Source of the DNA: Candidatus Iainarchaeum sp.
Lineage (GTDB): Archaea; Micrarchaeota; Micrarchaeia; Anstonellales; Bilamarchaeaceae
Assembly (NCBI GenBank): GCA_028714535.1
Contig: JAQTME010000006.1
Location: 1-64,000 of the forward strand
DNA length: 64,000 nt
Reading direction: 5' to 3'
In this document: one piece after another, positions 8,682-19,481 of the stretch
Numbering within the stretch: position 1 is the first letter of the stretch
Layout: each line of letters starts with the position of its first letter
Notes under the pieces: generated by a model
Seen by the model: only the letters and a program-made list of their open reading frames with translations
The model's database searches: none
What the model was told of the DNA's origin: nothing
Made by a program: the position numbers and the translations under genes

Positions 8682-10118
8682 TCAGTATTGCCTGGCCGCA
8701 TACAGGTAAACCGTCGCCGGATTGCCGCAGGCGATGCACTTTTTCCCTTCGGGCTTCTCAGGCGCGCCGAACAGGGAGCCGCGCATGTTGGCCTGGTGCT
8801 TCTCCTTGACGATGTCGGCGCATTTCTCGCCATCCATGCCGTCGCTGCAGAACGGGACGCGCACGAACCCGTGCATGTCAAGCTTCTTCCCAAGCTCGCC
8901 CATGCTGTCCGCGAACGACAATTTGTCGGAGAACCACTTGTCTGCCTTCTCCTTGATGTTCTTGTCGATGGACTGCGCAATCTCGCCCAGCTTCGCATCC
9001 AGCTCCGCCGTCTTCACCTTTATCTTCTCGCCCGTGTCGCGCCTGGCGACGACCACGGTGCCTGATTCTATGTCGCGCATGCCGATTTCAACGCGCAGCG
9101 GCACGCCCTTCATCTCCCATTCGTTGAACTTGAAGCCGGGCGTCCGGTCCGAGTCGTCTATCCTGGTCACGAAGCAGCAGCCGATGGCGTTCGCCACCTC
9201 CCGGCACGCCTGGAGGACCCGTTCCCTGGTCTCTTCCTTGATTATGGGCACGATGACGACCTGCACGGGCGCGAGCCTGACCGGGAGCACGAGCCCCTTG
9301 TCGTCGCCGTGCGTCGCTATGACGGCGGCGTAGATGCGCGAGATGCACGGGCCGTAGCAGGTCTGCCAGACGTATTCCTCCTTGCCCTTGTCGTCCGTGT
9401 ATTTTATGCCGAACGCCTTGGAGAAGTGCTGGCCGAGCATGTGCGTGGACGGCAGCTGCAGCGCGCGGCCGTCTGGCATGAGCGTATCGGCGGCATAGGT
9501 GTCCTCGGCGCCTGCGAACTTGTCCCACTGCGGCCTCCTGAAGAACAGGAACGGCACTGCGAACTGGCCGTGGATGACCTGCTCGGCCATCTCCATGTCC
9601 TCGCGCACCTGCCCCATCGCGCCCTCGCGGGTGGCGAAGCAGTCGTGGGCCTCTATCCAGTGGAATTCCCTGCTGCGTATGAACGGCTTCGTCGCCTTGG
9701 TCTCGTGGCGCCAGACCTGGCACCGCTGGTAGATTTTCAGCGGCAGGTCGCGCGTTCCGTGTATCCAGAGGGCGTACAGGGGGTACATCGCGGTCTCGCT
9801 GGTGGGCCGCATGGCATATTTCTCCTCGAGCTTGGCGCCGCCGGCGTGCGTGACCCAGAAGACCTCGGGCACGAAGCCCTTCACGTGGTCGCTTTCGCGC
9901 GTGAGGTATTCCTCCGGTATGAGCGCCGGGAAAAGCGCTGGCACGTGGCCGCGCGACTCCACCGCGTCCTCGTACATGGCATACATGCGGTTCATGGACA
10001 TGACGGCCCATGGCCTGAAGACTATGAAGCCCTTTATCCCGTAGCGCAGGTCGCACAGCTCGGCTTCCTTGGTTATAGTATTGTACCATTCTGAGAAATC
10101 AGATTTTTTCAGCTGCAT
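8682..10118 (-). CDS. proS: Prolyl-tRNA synthetase
   Basis: MRPTSETAMYPLYALWI, KPFIRSREFHWIEAHDCFAT, class II motifs; archaeal/eukaryotic type C-terminus. Confidence 0.95.
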   Translation of the reverse strand: MQLKKSDFSEWYNTITKEAELCDLRYGIKGFIVFRPWAVMSMNRMYAMYEDAVESRGHVPALFPALIPEEYLTRESDHVKGFVPEVFWVTHAGGAKLEEKYAMRPTSETAMYPLYALWIHGTRDLPLKIYQRCQVWRHETKATKPFIRSREFHWIEAHDCFATREGAMGQVREDMEMAEQVIHGQFAVPFLFFRRPQWDKFAGAEDTYAADTLMPDGRALQLPSTHMLGQHFSKAFGIKYTDDKGKEEYVWQTCYGPCISRIYAAVIATHGDDKGLVLPVRLAPVQVVIVPIIKEETRERVLQACREVANAIGCCFVTRIDDSDRTPGFKFNEWEMKGVPLRVEIGMRDIESGTVVVARRDTGEKIKVKTAELDAKLGEIAQSIDKNIKEKADKWFSDKLSFADSMGELGKKLDMHGFVRVPFCSDGMDGEKCADIVKEKHQANMRGSLFGAPEKPEGKKCIACGNPATVYLYAARQY

Positions 10119-10239
10119 ATGAAAACCAAGTCCAATCTGAACGAAATTGGTTTTAAAGGTTCTTGGGGGCGCGACTACGGACTAATGACGTATGCCGCCT
10201 GAAAAGGTTTAAAAACCTCCGGCATATTGAGAGAATACG

Positions 10240-11391
10240 ATGAGAGCCCTTACTATGAGGACCATAGTGAAGCGCCCCGAAGCAGGGATGCAAAAAAAAC
10301 CATGCTTAGATGGCGTGCTGCACGAAGGCCCGGCCCGCATGCCAAAGCCGCCCAGTACCAATCACCATATCCAGGGCGGCAGGCTGCCAAAGGCATACCT
10401 CGACTCGCACTCCATGTGGAGGCGCTGCTATTATGCCAAGAACAGGACCGCCAGGGGATACAGCGCGAGGAACGCCGAGGCGGCCATATGCGGCATGCGC
10501 TGGAACTATTACGTGAGCTTCGGCAAGCACATACACCTGGCCGCAGCAGAGGAGCGCCACGCGAACGCGACGACCGGCGGCCACATGAGGAACGTTTCGC
10601 ACAATACAGCAACGGAAAATGCCAACGAAGTGCATGAATACCGCTACGCATGCGCGGCCCAGGACACAGGCGTGGCACAGGCCGCGGGCAGCACATATGC
10701 AATGGCATATGTGATGCAGGGCGCACCGGCATACGGCCAGATGGCGCAGGCCCCGGCAGGCGGCACAGTGGCGGCAGCTGAAAACTGCGGCTGTGTAGCG
10801 CTGCAGGCAGCCGAGGGCAACGCACGGCCGGCCTCATACGCAACGCAGGGAAGCGTCGGGGCAGGAAACACACAGCAGGCTGGATTTTCAGTTCATGTTC
10901 CACAGCAGGCTGGCGCCAGCCCGGCAGGGCACCATCAGCACCACTGGCATGCAACGGCTGGGGCCGCCTGGCAGGGGAGCGGGGCTCCGCAGGCACAGCG
11001 CCACATGGCAGCGCAGCTCATTCCGATTTCAAGGGGCGCATCATCCACCAGCATCGAGGAGAATGTGCGCGTGGTGCAGATGGACATCACGCTGAGCATA
11101 TCGTACAACCCGCTGTCGCAGCTGTCTTATACGCCGACATATCAGGTTGGCATATATAGCAACGCCCAGGCAGTTGCAGCCCAGCCAGCAGCCGATGCGG
11201 CGGCCCAGCCCGCAGTTTACGCAGCAACCAACTGGAGCCCCGCACAACTGGTGGCAGCTGAAGCGACGGCAGCGGCCGTATCGTTGCAGGCAGCAGTGCC
11301 GGCAGCCCAGCAGGAAACTGGCTACATCGGCAGCACTGGCAAAAAGCAGTTCATGCTCAAGGTTGCTCACGCTGACGCGATTCCTGAATGA
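10240..11391 (+). CDS. Hypothetical Ala/Gln/His-rich low-complexity protein
   Basis: Long ORF in an intergenic space; no family recognised. Confidence 0.5.
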   Translation: MRALTMRTIVKRPEAGMQKKPCLDGVLHEGPARMPKPPSTNHHIQGGRLPKAYLDSHSMWRRCYYAKNRTARGYSARNAEAAICGMRWNYYVSFGKHIHLAAAEERHANATTGGHMRNVSHNTATENANEVHEYRYACAAQDTGVAQAAGSTYAMAYVMQGAPAYGQMAQAPAGGTVAAAENCGCVALQAAEGNARPASYATQGSVGAGNTQQAGFSVHVPQQAGASPAGHHQHHWHATAGAAWQGSGAPQAQRHMAAQLIPISRGASSTSIEENVRVVQMDITLSISYNPLSQLSYTPTYQVGIYSNAQAVAAQPAADAAAQPAVYAATNWSPAQLVAAEATAAAVSLQAAVPAAQQETGYIGSTGKKQFMLKVAHADAIPE

Positions 11392-11394
11392 GAA

Positions 11395-12063
11395 TCAGGC
11401 CTTGTTTATTAGTTCCACGAGCCTCGGCTGATATGCCGAAGGGATATTCGCCGCCTCGGGCGGGGGTAGGAACCCGCACAGCTTGGACGCGGCGCTGATG
11501 CGCGGCTCGATGTCCAGGTATTCGGTCATTATCGCCTCGAACGGTTTGGCGTAATAGGACGAACCGAGCATCCTGCAGACGTCCTTGCGTATGGAAAAGT
11601 AAAGCGCATATAACCCGGCATTGTCCTGCTTAAGCGACTCATCACGTATCTGCACGGTCCGCTCCATCAGGAACAGGGCCATCGCAAGCTTGCGTGAGGC
11701 GTTGAAGGCCTCCTGCTTTTGCATCACGGAGGACCGACGCGCGTATCCGAGAATCTGCGTGTCGAGAATGCGCTGGACGTAAGCCAGCTCAGTCGACTGC
11801 GCTTCCTCCGCCCTCAGGTGCGCAGGAATTTTCTTTTTGGAATACTGGGACAGCTTCAGGTGCAAGGACTTCAGGCCGTTGCGGCTGCCCGCGTCTCCTT
11901 CGCGGGCGCGTTCGAGGTCATCCACCATGACTGAACTACCAGCCGGATTAATAAAAACCTTTCCACTGCCGGCTGCATGGAACTGGAATATCTGGGCAAT
12001 GCCGCCGGGCTTGATGCTCGGCGATGGCAGCAGCGAGGGTGCCGGGAAAACCAATCTCTTCAT
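11395..12063 (-). CDS. Hypothetical helical protein
   Basis: ORF with coherent composition; start uncertain (internal Met at MVDDLERAREG possible). Confidence 0.55.
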   Translation of the reverse strand: MKRLVFPAPSLLPSPSIKPGGIAQIFQFHAAGSGKVFINPAGSSVMVDDLERAREGDAGSRNGLKSLHLKLSQYSKKKIPAHLRAEEAQSTELAYVQRILDTQILGYARRSSVMQKQEAFNASRKLAMALFLMERTVQIRDESLKQDNAGLYALYFSIRKDVCRMLGSSYYAKPFEAIMTEYLDIEPRISAASKLCGFLPPPEAANIPSAYQPRLVELINKA

Positions 12064-12246
12064 GGCATGATTTGGCCTGGAACTGTAATTAAAGCTTGGT
12101 AATACACATGAATTACCAATAATAGCAACAGAAACAGCGGGCAGGGCGCTGAAAGCGCGGCCTGGCGGTAACGACGGCGCCGGGCGGGCTTGCCATTAAA
12201 TGCTTATCCTGGCTTAAACAGATATCATGCCCGCGGGGGGATTGAC

Positions 12247-12561
12247 ATGGTGAAAAGCAGCGCGTCCGGTGAAACGAAGGCAGGAAAACGCTCCATGGAA
12301 GACATAGACGAGATGGAGAAGCTCACGCTGGAGAAGGCCAACAAGGCGCTCTCAGTGATAGAGAACACGCTGGCCATATGGGAGGCCTCCAGGGAGAAGC
12401 CCGAGGACCTGAAGCCCCGCATAAGCAGGCTCAAGTATTTCTACGAGGCGCTCACCGGATGGGAGAAGAAGATGCTTAAATCCATGGCGAAGGACGAGGA
12501 CGTGGACGCGCGCATAGGGCACCTGCGCGAGTTCAGCGACATCTGCCACGCTTATGCATAG
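12247..12561 (+). CDS. Hypothetical small helical protein, overlaps the giant gene start
   Basis: MVKSSASGETKAGKRSMEDIDEMEKLTLEKANKALSVIENTLAIWEASREKPEDL; 8-nt overlap with next ORF suggests translational coupling. Confidence 0.65.
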   Translation: MVKSSASGETKAGKRSMEDIDEMEKLTLEKANKALSVIENTLAIWEASREKPEDLKPRISRLKYFYEALTGWEKKMLKSMAKDEDVDARIGHLREFSDICHAYA

Positions 12562-15500
12562 TGATCAAATGGGCGGACCAGCACAGAAAGAGCAGGACCT
12601 CACGCAACGGATAGACACCAGCGAGGCCACCCTCAGGGCGGTGCTCAGCAGCGTGCCGTCCCCCATGGCAGCCAAGTCGGCACAGCTCACCGGCCAGGTT
12701 GAGAACGCGGAGGGCCGCGTGCGCGAACTGATTGGCCTCGCGAAGCAGATAGACGGCATGTTCGGCCGCAGTGTGGCTGGCGAGATAGCCGACATCTCCA
12801 AGGAGATCGGCCGCATGCGCGCCCAGCTCGGCGCCATAGGCACTGAGCAGGTGGCTGGCGTGAACGAACGCTACCGCGGCCAGGCCCAGCGCATAGACCA
12901 GGAGCTGAGCGGAGTGGAAACGCGCCTGGGCGGCAGGTCGCTTTCAGAATCCAGGGATGCCTTCAACAATGCACGCGCGGGGGTGGAGATGCTTTCCGAA
13001 ACCATATCCGCGGCCAGGGGCCTGTTCACGGCCGGCGCGCCGCAGGAGATGGTGGCCGCCACGGACATGGCGCTCGAACTCTTCAGCAAAGGCGAGCCTG
13101 AGCGCGCGAGGCTGCTGCTCAAGGCAGCGAACATGTTCATAGACAACAGGGAGTTCTTCACCAGCGACACAGGAAAGCCCGGCGCCGCAAGCCTGGCGGT
13201 GTTCGCAACAGCGCTGGCTGACGGGCAGATGGACACCGCCAAGGCGGACGCCATCCTGGGCAGGTTCATGAGCTCCCTGGCCTACCCGCCCGAGCAGAGG
13301 GCGGCTGACAGGGACGTCATAGCCGGGAGCGTGAAGGAGCTCGGGGCTGAGGCAGCAGGGAAGATAGCGGCCACACTCGACACATGGCTGGGGCAGGAGA
13401 ATGTGGAGGGCGCGAAAAAGCTTGCGGACATGGCATTCACGTACATGAAGCTGGCCGAGGCCGGCAAGGATGCCGCGGCCCTGGACACCCTGAAAGCTGC
13501 GATGATGGTTTATGCGGACACGGGGCTGCAGGAAGCCGGCGCCAGGTTCTCCGACACTGCGGCGCGCATGATGTTCGCAGGCGACATCGGGAAGCTCAGG
13601 GACACGGTCAGCGCCTGGGGCCTGGGAGCGCCGAAGTCCGTGACGCAGAACGCGCTTGAAAGGACAGAGGAGCTCCTCCAGGAGAAAAAGTACGGGGAGG
13701 CAGGGAACCTGCTCACATTCACGGCGATGTATGCCGACAGCATCAACACGCTCGGCCTGGCGAAGAGGCCGGATGCGCCGCTCAGCCAGGACGCGGCCAG
13801 CAGCATAGGCAACATGGCCAGGGCGCTCGGCGCGCTCGGGCGCGGCGAGGCCATGGATGACGGCACTGACGCGGGGATGCTGTTCGTGGAAAACTACAAG
13901 GCGGCGGTCCGCAGCGGCCAGGCGATGGCGCTCCAGCGCAGCTACCAGGGCCTTAGGCAGAAATTCGACGGGAATGTGGCTTGGGCGAAGGGGCTGGAGC
14001 CAGGGCTGGTGCCGCTGGGCACCAGACACAAGGACGGGACCTGGCCTGGCAGCATGAAGATTGCCGAATTGCGCGAATACGAAACGAAATCAGGCGATGC
14101 CGCATTGAAGGGGCAGACGCTCGACCAGCTTCTCACGGCCTGCGGCAGGGCGGCGCAGAGCGGCGATGCTGAGGCATACGGCAGGTCCATGGACGCGTTC
14201 ACGAAGAGGTTCTCGCTCGTCTCGTCAAGATACTTCGCAGGGCAGATGGCCGGTGGAGTAGAGCAGATGGCCAAGGCCCTGGAATCCATAAAGAAGGCGT
14301 ACGGCGGGGGGGGGCCTGCTGATGCGTCTTCCAGGCTGGACAGGCTAGGCGACGGCATGCGGGAATTCTCCGCAGAGCTGCGCAGCGGGGCGAAGCTGGA
14401 TGAGACCGTCCCGAGGCTGCAGTACGATGCGCTGTGCAGCGCGTTCAAGCGCGAGCAGGCAGCGGCAATGATAACCAACCAGGCCGGACTGAACGAGGGC
14501 TATGCGTCCATGGCCAAGGGCATCACAGGGAGCATGGCCGGGGTCAGCCTGAAGGAAAGCACAGTGCATTTCACCAATGCGAAGAAAGCGCTGCTGAACG
14601 GCGACAATGCAACGGCCAGGAGAGAATACGAGGCAGCCATGAACCAGCGTCAGGCGGCCCTGGCGCTGTTCAGCGCGTTCGGGAAGGAGAAGGAAGGCGG
14701 CGTGGACGTGAGGCCGCTGTTCGACGGCTGGCGCAAGACCCACATGGACATATTCGACGGCGTGCTTGCGGGGAAGGACACTGCGAAGCTGCAGGAACGC
14801 GTGGGGCTCGTTGAGATTTCTGTGTTCGCGCTTCCGGAAAAAGAGCGCGGCTTCATTGATTTCTCCCGTGGGCAAAAGAATATAAGGGAGTTTGCGCTTG
14901 CAGGAAAGACCGCCGAGGCAGAGGCCGAATGGGCCAGGATGCAGAAAGCGCTCGAGATGCAGAAGCTCTGGACCAACGTGGGGAAGACCGTAGCCGGCAT
15001 CGCCGTGGGCTTCGTGCCTGGCGGGCAGCTGGTCTCGGCGGCCATATTCACGAGCATGGTGACCAACCAGGCTATAGACGAGGCCGCGGCCACGGGCCGC
15101 GTGAGCGGCATGACCTGGGCCATGCTCGGCATAACGGTCGCGACCGTGGGGCTCGGCGGCGTGGTGAGCGAACTGAAGCAAGCGGCAGAAATCGCGAAGT
15201 CCCTCGGAAGGTTAAGGGCAGCGGCCACATACGGCACCGCAGCGAAAGGGCTCACGGTCACAGGGCTGGGCGCGGGCGCGGTGATGACCGGGCTCGCGAT
15301 ACCAGCGACCATACAGGCGTTCAGGGAAGGCAGGTACGGGGAGGCGTGGTTCAACGTGGCCATGATGGCATTCCCGTTCGCGCACATGGGGGCGGTGCAC
15401 GTGCGCGGCAGGATAACTGCCGCGCGCACCAGGGCAGCAGACGCCAAGGCCGCAGGCGAATTCAACAGGGAGATGGAAGCGCTGCTGCACGGGAAGGCGG

Positions 15501-18500
15501 CCATGGTGCCGGAGAGGGTAGTGCAGCCAGGGGAAACCGCGCGGCCTGTAGAGGCTGCAAACCTGGCGGCGTATGAGACGTACATGAAAACAGGGATGCT
15601 TCCGGAAAAGCCGACCCAGGCCCATCTCGATTATATCCAGGAAAGGCTGCGCGGCGCGACGCACGAGGAGGCCATGGCGATGGCAGGCGGCACGTACAGG
15701 GGACCGACAGCTGCTGAGATAAAGCGGCGGATGGAAGCGGCCAGGGACAACGAGGCGTGCAGCAGCACAGTGGAATCGTTCGATTTCAGGGCGGCGGACA
15801 GGGCGGCGGTGGACGCGGCCATAATGGAACGCGGCGCAGCGCGCAGGTGGATGGCAGGCGGCGAGGAACTGGCAGGCGAGGCCGCCTCCACCGGAAGGAT
15901 ACTGCGGGGCATAGAAAGCCACATAACAGCGCTCGTGCGCGGGGGCGAGGACCTGGACGTCATAGTGGTCTCCGGGGACAAGGCCAAGCTCAACCAGATA
16001 AACCAGATGATGGGGCGCGGATACGGCGACCACGCGCTCGACGCGTACCGCGAGCTGCTCAGGCGCTCGGTGTACGACGCGAGCGGCAAGGACGGGATAG
16101 CGTTCCTGGTAAGGCCGTCCCAGAGCGGCGATGAGGCGATTGGCGTCATAATAGTCAGGGGAGGGGCAGGCGGCAGCGTCCATGAACGGCTGGCCGGCGC
16201 GCTGGCCAGGAATACGAGGACTGTATTCGACGAATATATGCAGCCTGAGCATCCGCAGACCCTCGCGCCGGTGAGGGGCCTGGTCCGCGACCCGCTTGAC
16301 CTGGTGGCTGAAGCCATAGACGTCAGCGAGCCTGTGGCCGTGAGGCGGGGCGCCGGAGGCAGGGTCGCCGCGGCCAACAGGGACGGGACCGACGCCATGG
16401 TGACTCACCAGATAGAGACGCCGGCAGGCAGGGAGACCGTGACGGAGTTCATGCCCAAGCTGGTACGCAGCGCTGACGAGCAGGGCTCGGCAAGCCACGC
16501 GCCGCACATGAGGAGGATGCTCAACAGCGGCGTGGATACCGAGATACGCAGGGCCCAGAACATAGCCGAGATTACAGTGGGCCAGCGGGTCAGCGGCATG
16601 GCTTTCGAGATGAGGCTGGAGGTAACCGACCCGACGGTACTCGCCGAAGCGCGCGCCCTCCTCCCAAAGACCAGGAAGGCGCTTGCAGAGGTGCTCACCA
16701 ACAGGTTCGACATCAGGGCATTCAACACGTTCCTGGGCCACTACGGCGCCAACAAGGTCGTGAACGCCGTGGAGGCTGCGGCCGGGGAATACGCGGCCGC
16801 CGGCGGCCTCACCATACGGCGCCTGGGCACGATGAAATACGTAATGGAAGGCGGCACGCCCGAGCAGATAAGCGCGCTCAACGCGCACGTGAGCGGCAGG
16901 CTCAGGCAGGCTGGCATGAAGTTCAGGGTGGGCGACGGCGTCCGCCCGGGCAGCGCAGTGGAGAATGCCAGCGCGGCTGACGCGCTCGCAACAATATCCA
17001 ACGGCCACCTGAAGCTGGAGTGGGGGGCCGCGAACTACGAGAACGCCAACGCGATAATAAGCTCCATGGCCATAGGCAACGACGAGACGCTCATGCGGCT
17101 GCTGGGCAGCGACTACGGGCACATGCGCGGCCTGGTGGATCTCGTGCGGAAAAACCCGGCGATAAGGAACGTGGAGGACCTGATGATAGCCCTGCACGAT
17201 ACGAGGCTGGGCGGAACCGGCGGCCCTGCCATGGAGACGGCGTTCAAGGCGTTCGTGACCGGCAGGGGCACTGAGTTCAGGGGGATGCTGGAGACGCTCG
17301 CGCCGCCTGCCGAAGCGATGGTGCTTAGGAGGGCGGTCGGCGCGGAAGAAGTGGTGTTGCAGCGCGCCCCGGAGGCTCCGCGGTCAGAACGGGCGCCGCA
17401 AAGGGCGCCCCAGCAGGCAATTGAAACGCTGGAGAGGAGCATAGGCGCTAAGCCGCGCGGGGCAGAGCTCGAAGCCGCCCTGAAGATGCTGGCGACCGAG
17501 GAGGAAAGGGCAGTGGCCAGGGTGCTTGACGCAATCATGGTAGGAGAGGTGAAGGGGAAGCTGCCTCCTGAATACCGGCGCGTGATTGACGACATAGGCA
17601 AAGAGGGCCTGGGCAAGGCAGGGGAGGCCGCTGCCGCAGCTGAAAGGGCGCTCATAGTAGTCTCGTCAGTTCCGGATGTGATGAACGCAAGAAGCGTGAT
17701 TGCGATGGAGGAGGCCATGGCCACGCAGGGCATAAAGGGCGAACTGGCCGAGGATGCCATAGCGCTGTTCAAGACAATCAAGAGCATGCACCTGAAGGAC
17801 AGCGAGATGAGGTGGAGCGGGGAAGACCACTTCGCGGTAATGGACCGCATCGAGCGGGGCGTTCCTGAGCCCGAGGCGGTCATACAGGTCGCCGCGGAGA
17901 AGAAGGCTGCCTACGAGCAGGCTGCAGATGCTCTCCAGGCTGCGCTGCAAAACGAGCGGCAATTCAGGCAGACAGATGCTGAGCTCGCAATGAACCTGCT
18001 GCGCTGGCGCTACGGCAGGAAGATGGACTTCACGGACCAGCAGGTCCTCACAAAGAAGGTGCTTGATGCGCTCGATCGGCATTTTGACGAAGGCAAGGGG
18101 GATGTCGAGGCAGTCATCGCCACCGCAAAACAGATGGCGAAGGAGAAGGCGGTGGCTGGGGCGCCACAACTCGGTGAACCCAGCCGGACCGCACTCACTG
18201 AAATGTTAGGGAAGGGCGCAATAGGCGAAAGGTATCTTGGCTACTTCACGGAGAACGGGCTCACAGACGACTTCTTAGCCATGGCGGCGCGGAAGATAGG
18301 CGGCGGGAAGATTGAAAGCCCGGCCGTCAGGAGCCTTCTGTTCGAGATGTTCAACATGGCACCTGACGAGCTCAGGGCATATTTCAGGCTCGCAGCAAAA
18401 GTGGAAAGGGTGCCGCTTCTTGACACGGAAAGCATTGCGAAAAGTCCGCAGGCCAGGGCGTTCAGGGAAGGCAGGGGCGAGGTGCCAACTGCGCCGTTGC

Positions 18501-19456
18501 TTTCTGCTGACGGCGTCAGGATGTTCTCCTATGCCTATTCCTACCTGAAGTTCGCCGCTGATGTGGTACGTGACATCGAGACCGCGCACGCAAGCGGCAA
18601 GCCGGTCGTGATAGTGGTTCCGCTCGCAGGCGGCTACATCCCTGCGAGGACAGTGCAGTTCGTGCTCAACGCTGAAGGGAAGTCCGGGCTCCTCTCTGGA
18701 ATCAGGCTCCTTGGCAGCCCGTCTGATGCGACCAAGGGCATGGATTACGCAGCACTGGCGCGCAGCATTCAGGCCAAATACGGCAAAGGCGGGGCGACGT
18801 GCGTCATCCTGGATGAAATATTGTCAGGCAATTCGGTCATGAAGGCGCTGAAGACAGCGGAGAGGGTAAGGAATGAAATCGGGACACAGTTCGAGTTTCT
18901 GATATACGGCGCCTTTGGGCAGAACGACCTTGTGAAATGCACGGTAAGCGACGAGGCGCTGGTCAGGGCGGCCAATGACGGCACGCTCAGCTTCGAAAAC
19001 CCGCTCATGCAGGAGAATGCGGCCAACGTTTCCGGAGGGGAGATGCCCCTGGCCACGTTCATGAATCCAAGGACCAAGAGGGCTGCCATGGGCGTGGATT
19101 ATACAAGGCTTCCAGAGAGCGATGCATTCAACTTCTCCGCAAGAGAGAAGGACCCTGCGGACAAGTCGGCCGGCAGCCTGTTTTCTGCCTTCGGCTCCAC
19201 GCAGGTGGAGATAGCCGGCGAGATGAGGGAGTTCCTGGCTCCCAAGGAAGGCATACGCGTGAAGATGGGGATGGTCTCCAACCTTTTCTCCATGGACAAC
19301 CCGTACATGTCATACGAGAAGCAGGTTGCCAGGGGAGGCCGGGTGGTGTTCGACGCCGTAAGCTTCACCGCAGGCAGGAAGCAGGCGTTCCCAATGCAGC
19401 AGGAACTGTACGCCCTCTATGAGGCCATACTCAAGGTCAAGGCAGGCCACCAATAG
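12554..19456 (+). CDS. 2300-aa giant helical protein with central membrane segment and C-terminal phosphoribosyltransferase-like domain
   Basis: Single uninterrupted ORF; hydrophobic block near 15000-15400; C-term VVIVVPLAGGYIPARTVQF...ATCVILDEILSGNSVMKALK. Confidence 0.85.
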   Translation: MHSDQMGGPAQKEQDLTQRIDTSEATLRAVLSSVPSPMAAKSAQLTGQVENAEGRVRELIGLAKQIDGMFGRSVAGEIADISKEIGRMRAQLGAIGTEQVAGVNERYRGQAQRIDQELSGVETRLGGRSLSESRDAFNNARAGVEMLSETISAARGLFTAGAPQEMVAATDMALELFSKGEPERARLLLKAANMFIDNREFFTSDTGKPGAASLAVFATALADGQMDTAKADAILGRFMSSLAYPPEQRAADRDVIAGSVKELGAEAAGKIAATLDTWLGQENVEGAKKLADMAFTYMKLAEAGKDAAALDTLKAAMMVYADTGLQEAGARFSDTAARMMFAGDIGKLRDTVSAWGLGAPKSVTQNALERTEELLQEKKYGEAGNLLTFTAMYADSINTLGLAKRPDAPLSQDAASSIGNMARALGALGRGEAMDDGTDAGMLFVENYKAAVRSGQAMALQRSYQGLRQKFDGNVAWAKGLEPGLVPLGTRHKDGTWPGSMKIAELREYETKSGDAALKGQTLDQLLTACGRAAQSGDAEAYGRSMDAFTKRFSLVSSRYFAGQMAGGVEQMAKALESIKKAYGGGGPADASSRLDRLGDGMREFSAELRSGAKLDETVPRLQYDALCSAFKREQAAAMITNQAGLNEGYASMAKGITGSMAGVSLKESTVHFTNAKKALLNGDNATARREYEAAMNQRQAALALFSAFGKEKEGGVDVRPLFDGWRKTHMDIFDGVLAGKDTAKLQERVGLVEISVFALPEKERGFIDFSRGQKNIREFALAGKTAEAEAEWARMQKALEMQKLWTNVGKTVAGIAVGFVPGGQLVSAAIFTSMVTNQAIDEAAATGRVSGMTWAMLGITVATVGLGGVVSELKQAAEIAKSLGRLRAAATYGTAAKGLTVTGLGAGAVMTGLAIPATIQAFREGRYGEAWFNVAMMAFPFAHMGAVHVRGRITAARTRAADAKAAGEFNREMEALLHGKAAMVPERVVQPGETARPVEAANLAAYETYMKTGMLPEKPTQAHLDYIQERLRGATHEEAMAMAGGTYRGPTAAEIKRRMEAARDNEACSSTVESFDFRAADRAAVDAAIMERGAARRWMAGGEELAGEAASTGRILRGIESHITALVRGGEDLDVIVVSGDKAKLNQINQMMGRGYGDHALDAYRELLRRSVYDASGKDGIAFLVRPSQSGDEAIGVIIVRGGAGGSVHERLAGALARNTRTVFDEYMQPEHPQTLAPVRGLVRDPLDLVAEAIDVSEPVAVRRGAGGRVAAANRDGTDAMVTHQIETPAGRETVTEFMPKLVRSADEQGSASHAPHMRRMLNSGVDTEIRRAQNIAEITVGQRVSGMAFEMRLEVTDPTVLAEARALLPKTRKALAEVLTNRFDIRAFNTFLGHYGANKVVNAVEAAAGEYAAAGGLTIRRLGTMKYVMEGGTPEQISALNAHVSGRLRQAGMKFRVGDGVRPGSAVENASAADALATISNGHLKLEWGAANYENANAIISSMAIGNDETLMRLLGSDYGHMRGLVDLVRKNPAIRNVEDLMIALHDTRLGGTGGPAMETAFKAFVTGRGTEFRGMLETLAPPAEAMVLRRAVGAEEVVLQRAPEAPRSERAPQRAPQQAIETLERSIGAKPRGAELEAALKMLATEEERAVARVLDAIMVGEVKGKLPPEYRRVIDDIGKEGLGKAGEAAAAAERALIVVSSVPDVMNARSVIAMEEAMATQGIKGELAEDAIALFKTIKSMHLKDSEMRWSGEDHFAVMDRIERGVPEPEAVIQVAAEKKAAYEQAADALQAALQNERQFRQTDAELAMNLLRWRYGRKMDFTDQQVLTKKVLDALDRHFDEGKGDVEAVIATAKQMAKEKAVAGAPQLGEPSRTALTEMLGKGAIGERYLGYFTENGLTDDFLAMAARKIGGGKIESPAVRSLLFEMFNMAPDELRAYFRLAAKVERVPLLDTESIAKSPQARAFREGRGEVPTAPLLSADGVRMFSYAYSYLKFAADVVRDIETAHASGKPVVIVVPLAGGYIPARTVQFVLNAEGKSGLLSGIRLLGSPSDATKGMDYAALARSIQAKYGKGGATCVILDEILSGNSVMKALKTAERVRNEIGTQFEFLIYGAFGQNDLVKCTVSDEALVRAANDGTLSFENPLMQENAANVSGGEMPLATFMNPRTKRAAMGVDYTRLPESDAFNFSAREKDPADKSAGSLFSAFGSTQVEIAGEMREFLAPKEGIRVKMGMVSNLFSMDNPYMSYEKQVARGGRVVFDAVSFTAGRKQAFPMQQELYALYEAILKVKAGHQ

Positions 19457-19481
19457 TATTTAAATTGGTTGTAATAATAGG

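Noticed and set aside
12944-17883. Long minus ORFs (e.g. 12944-14029, 14345-15181, 15212-17197) inside the giant gene
   Set aside because: GC-rich antisense frames with no protein-like composition; the sense frame is uninterrupted over 6.9 kb
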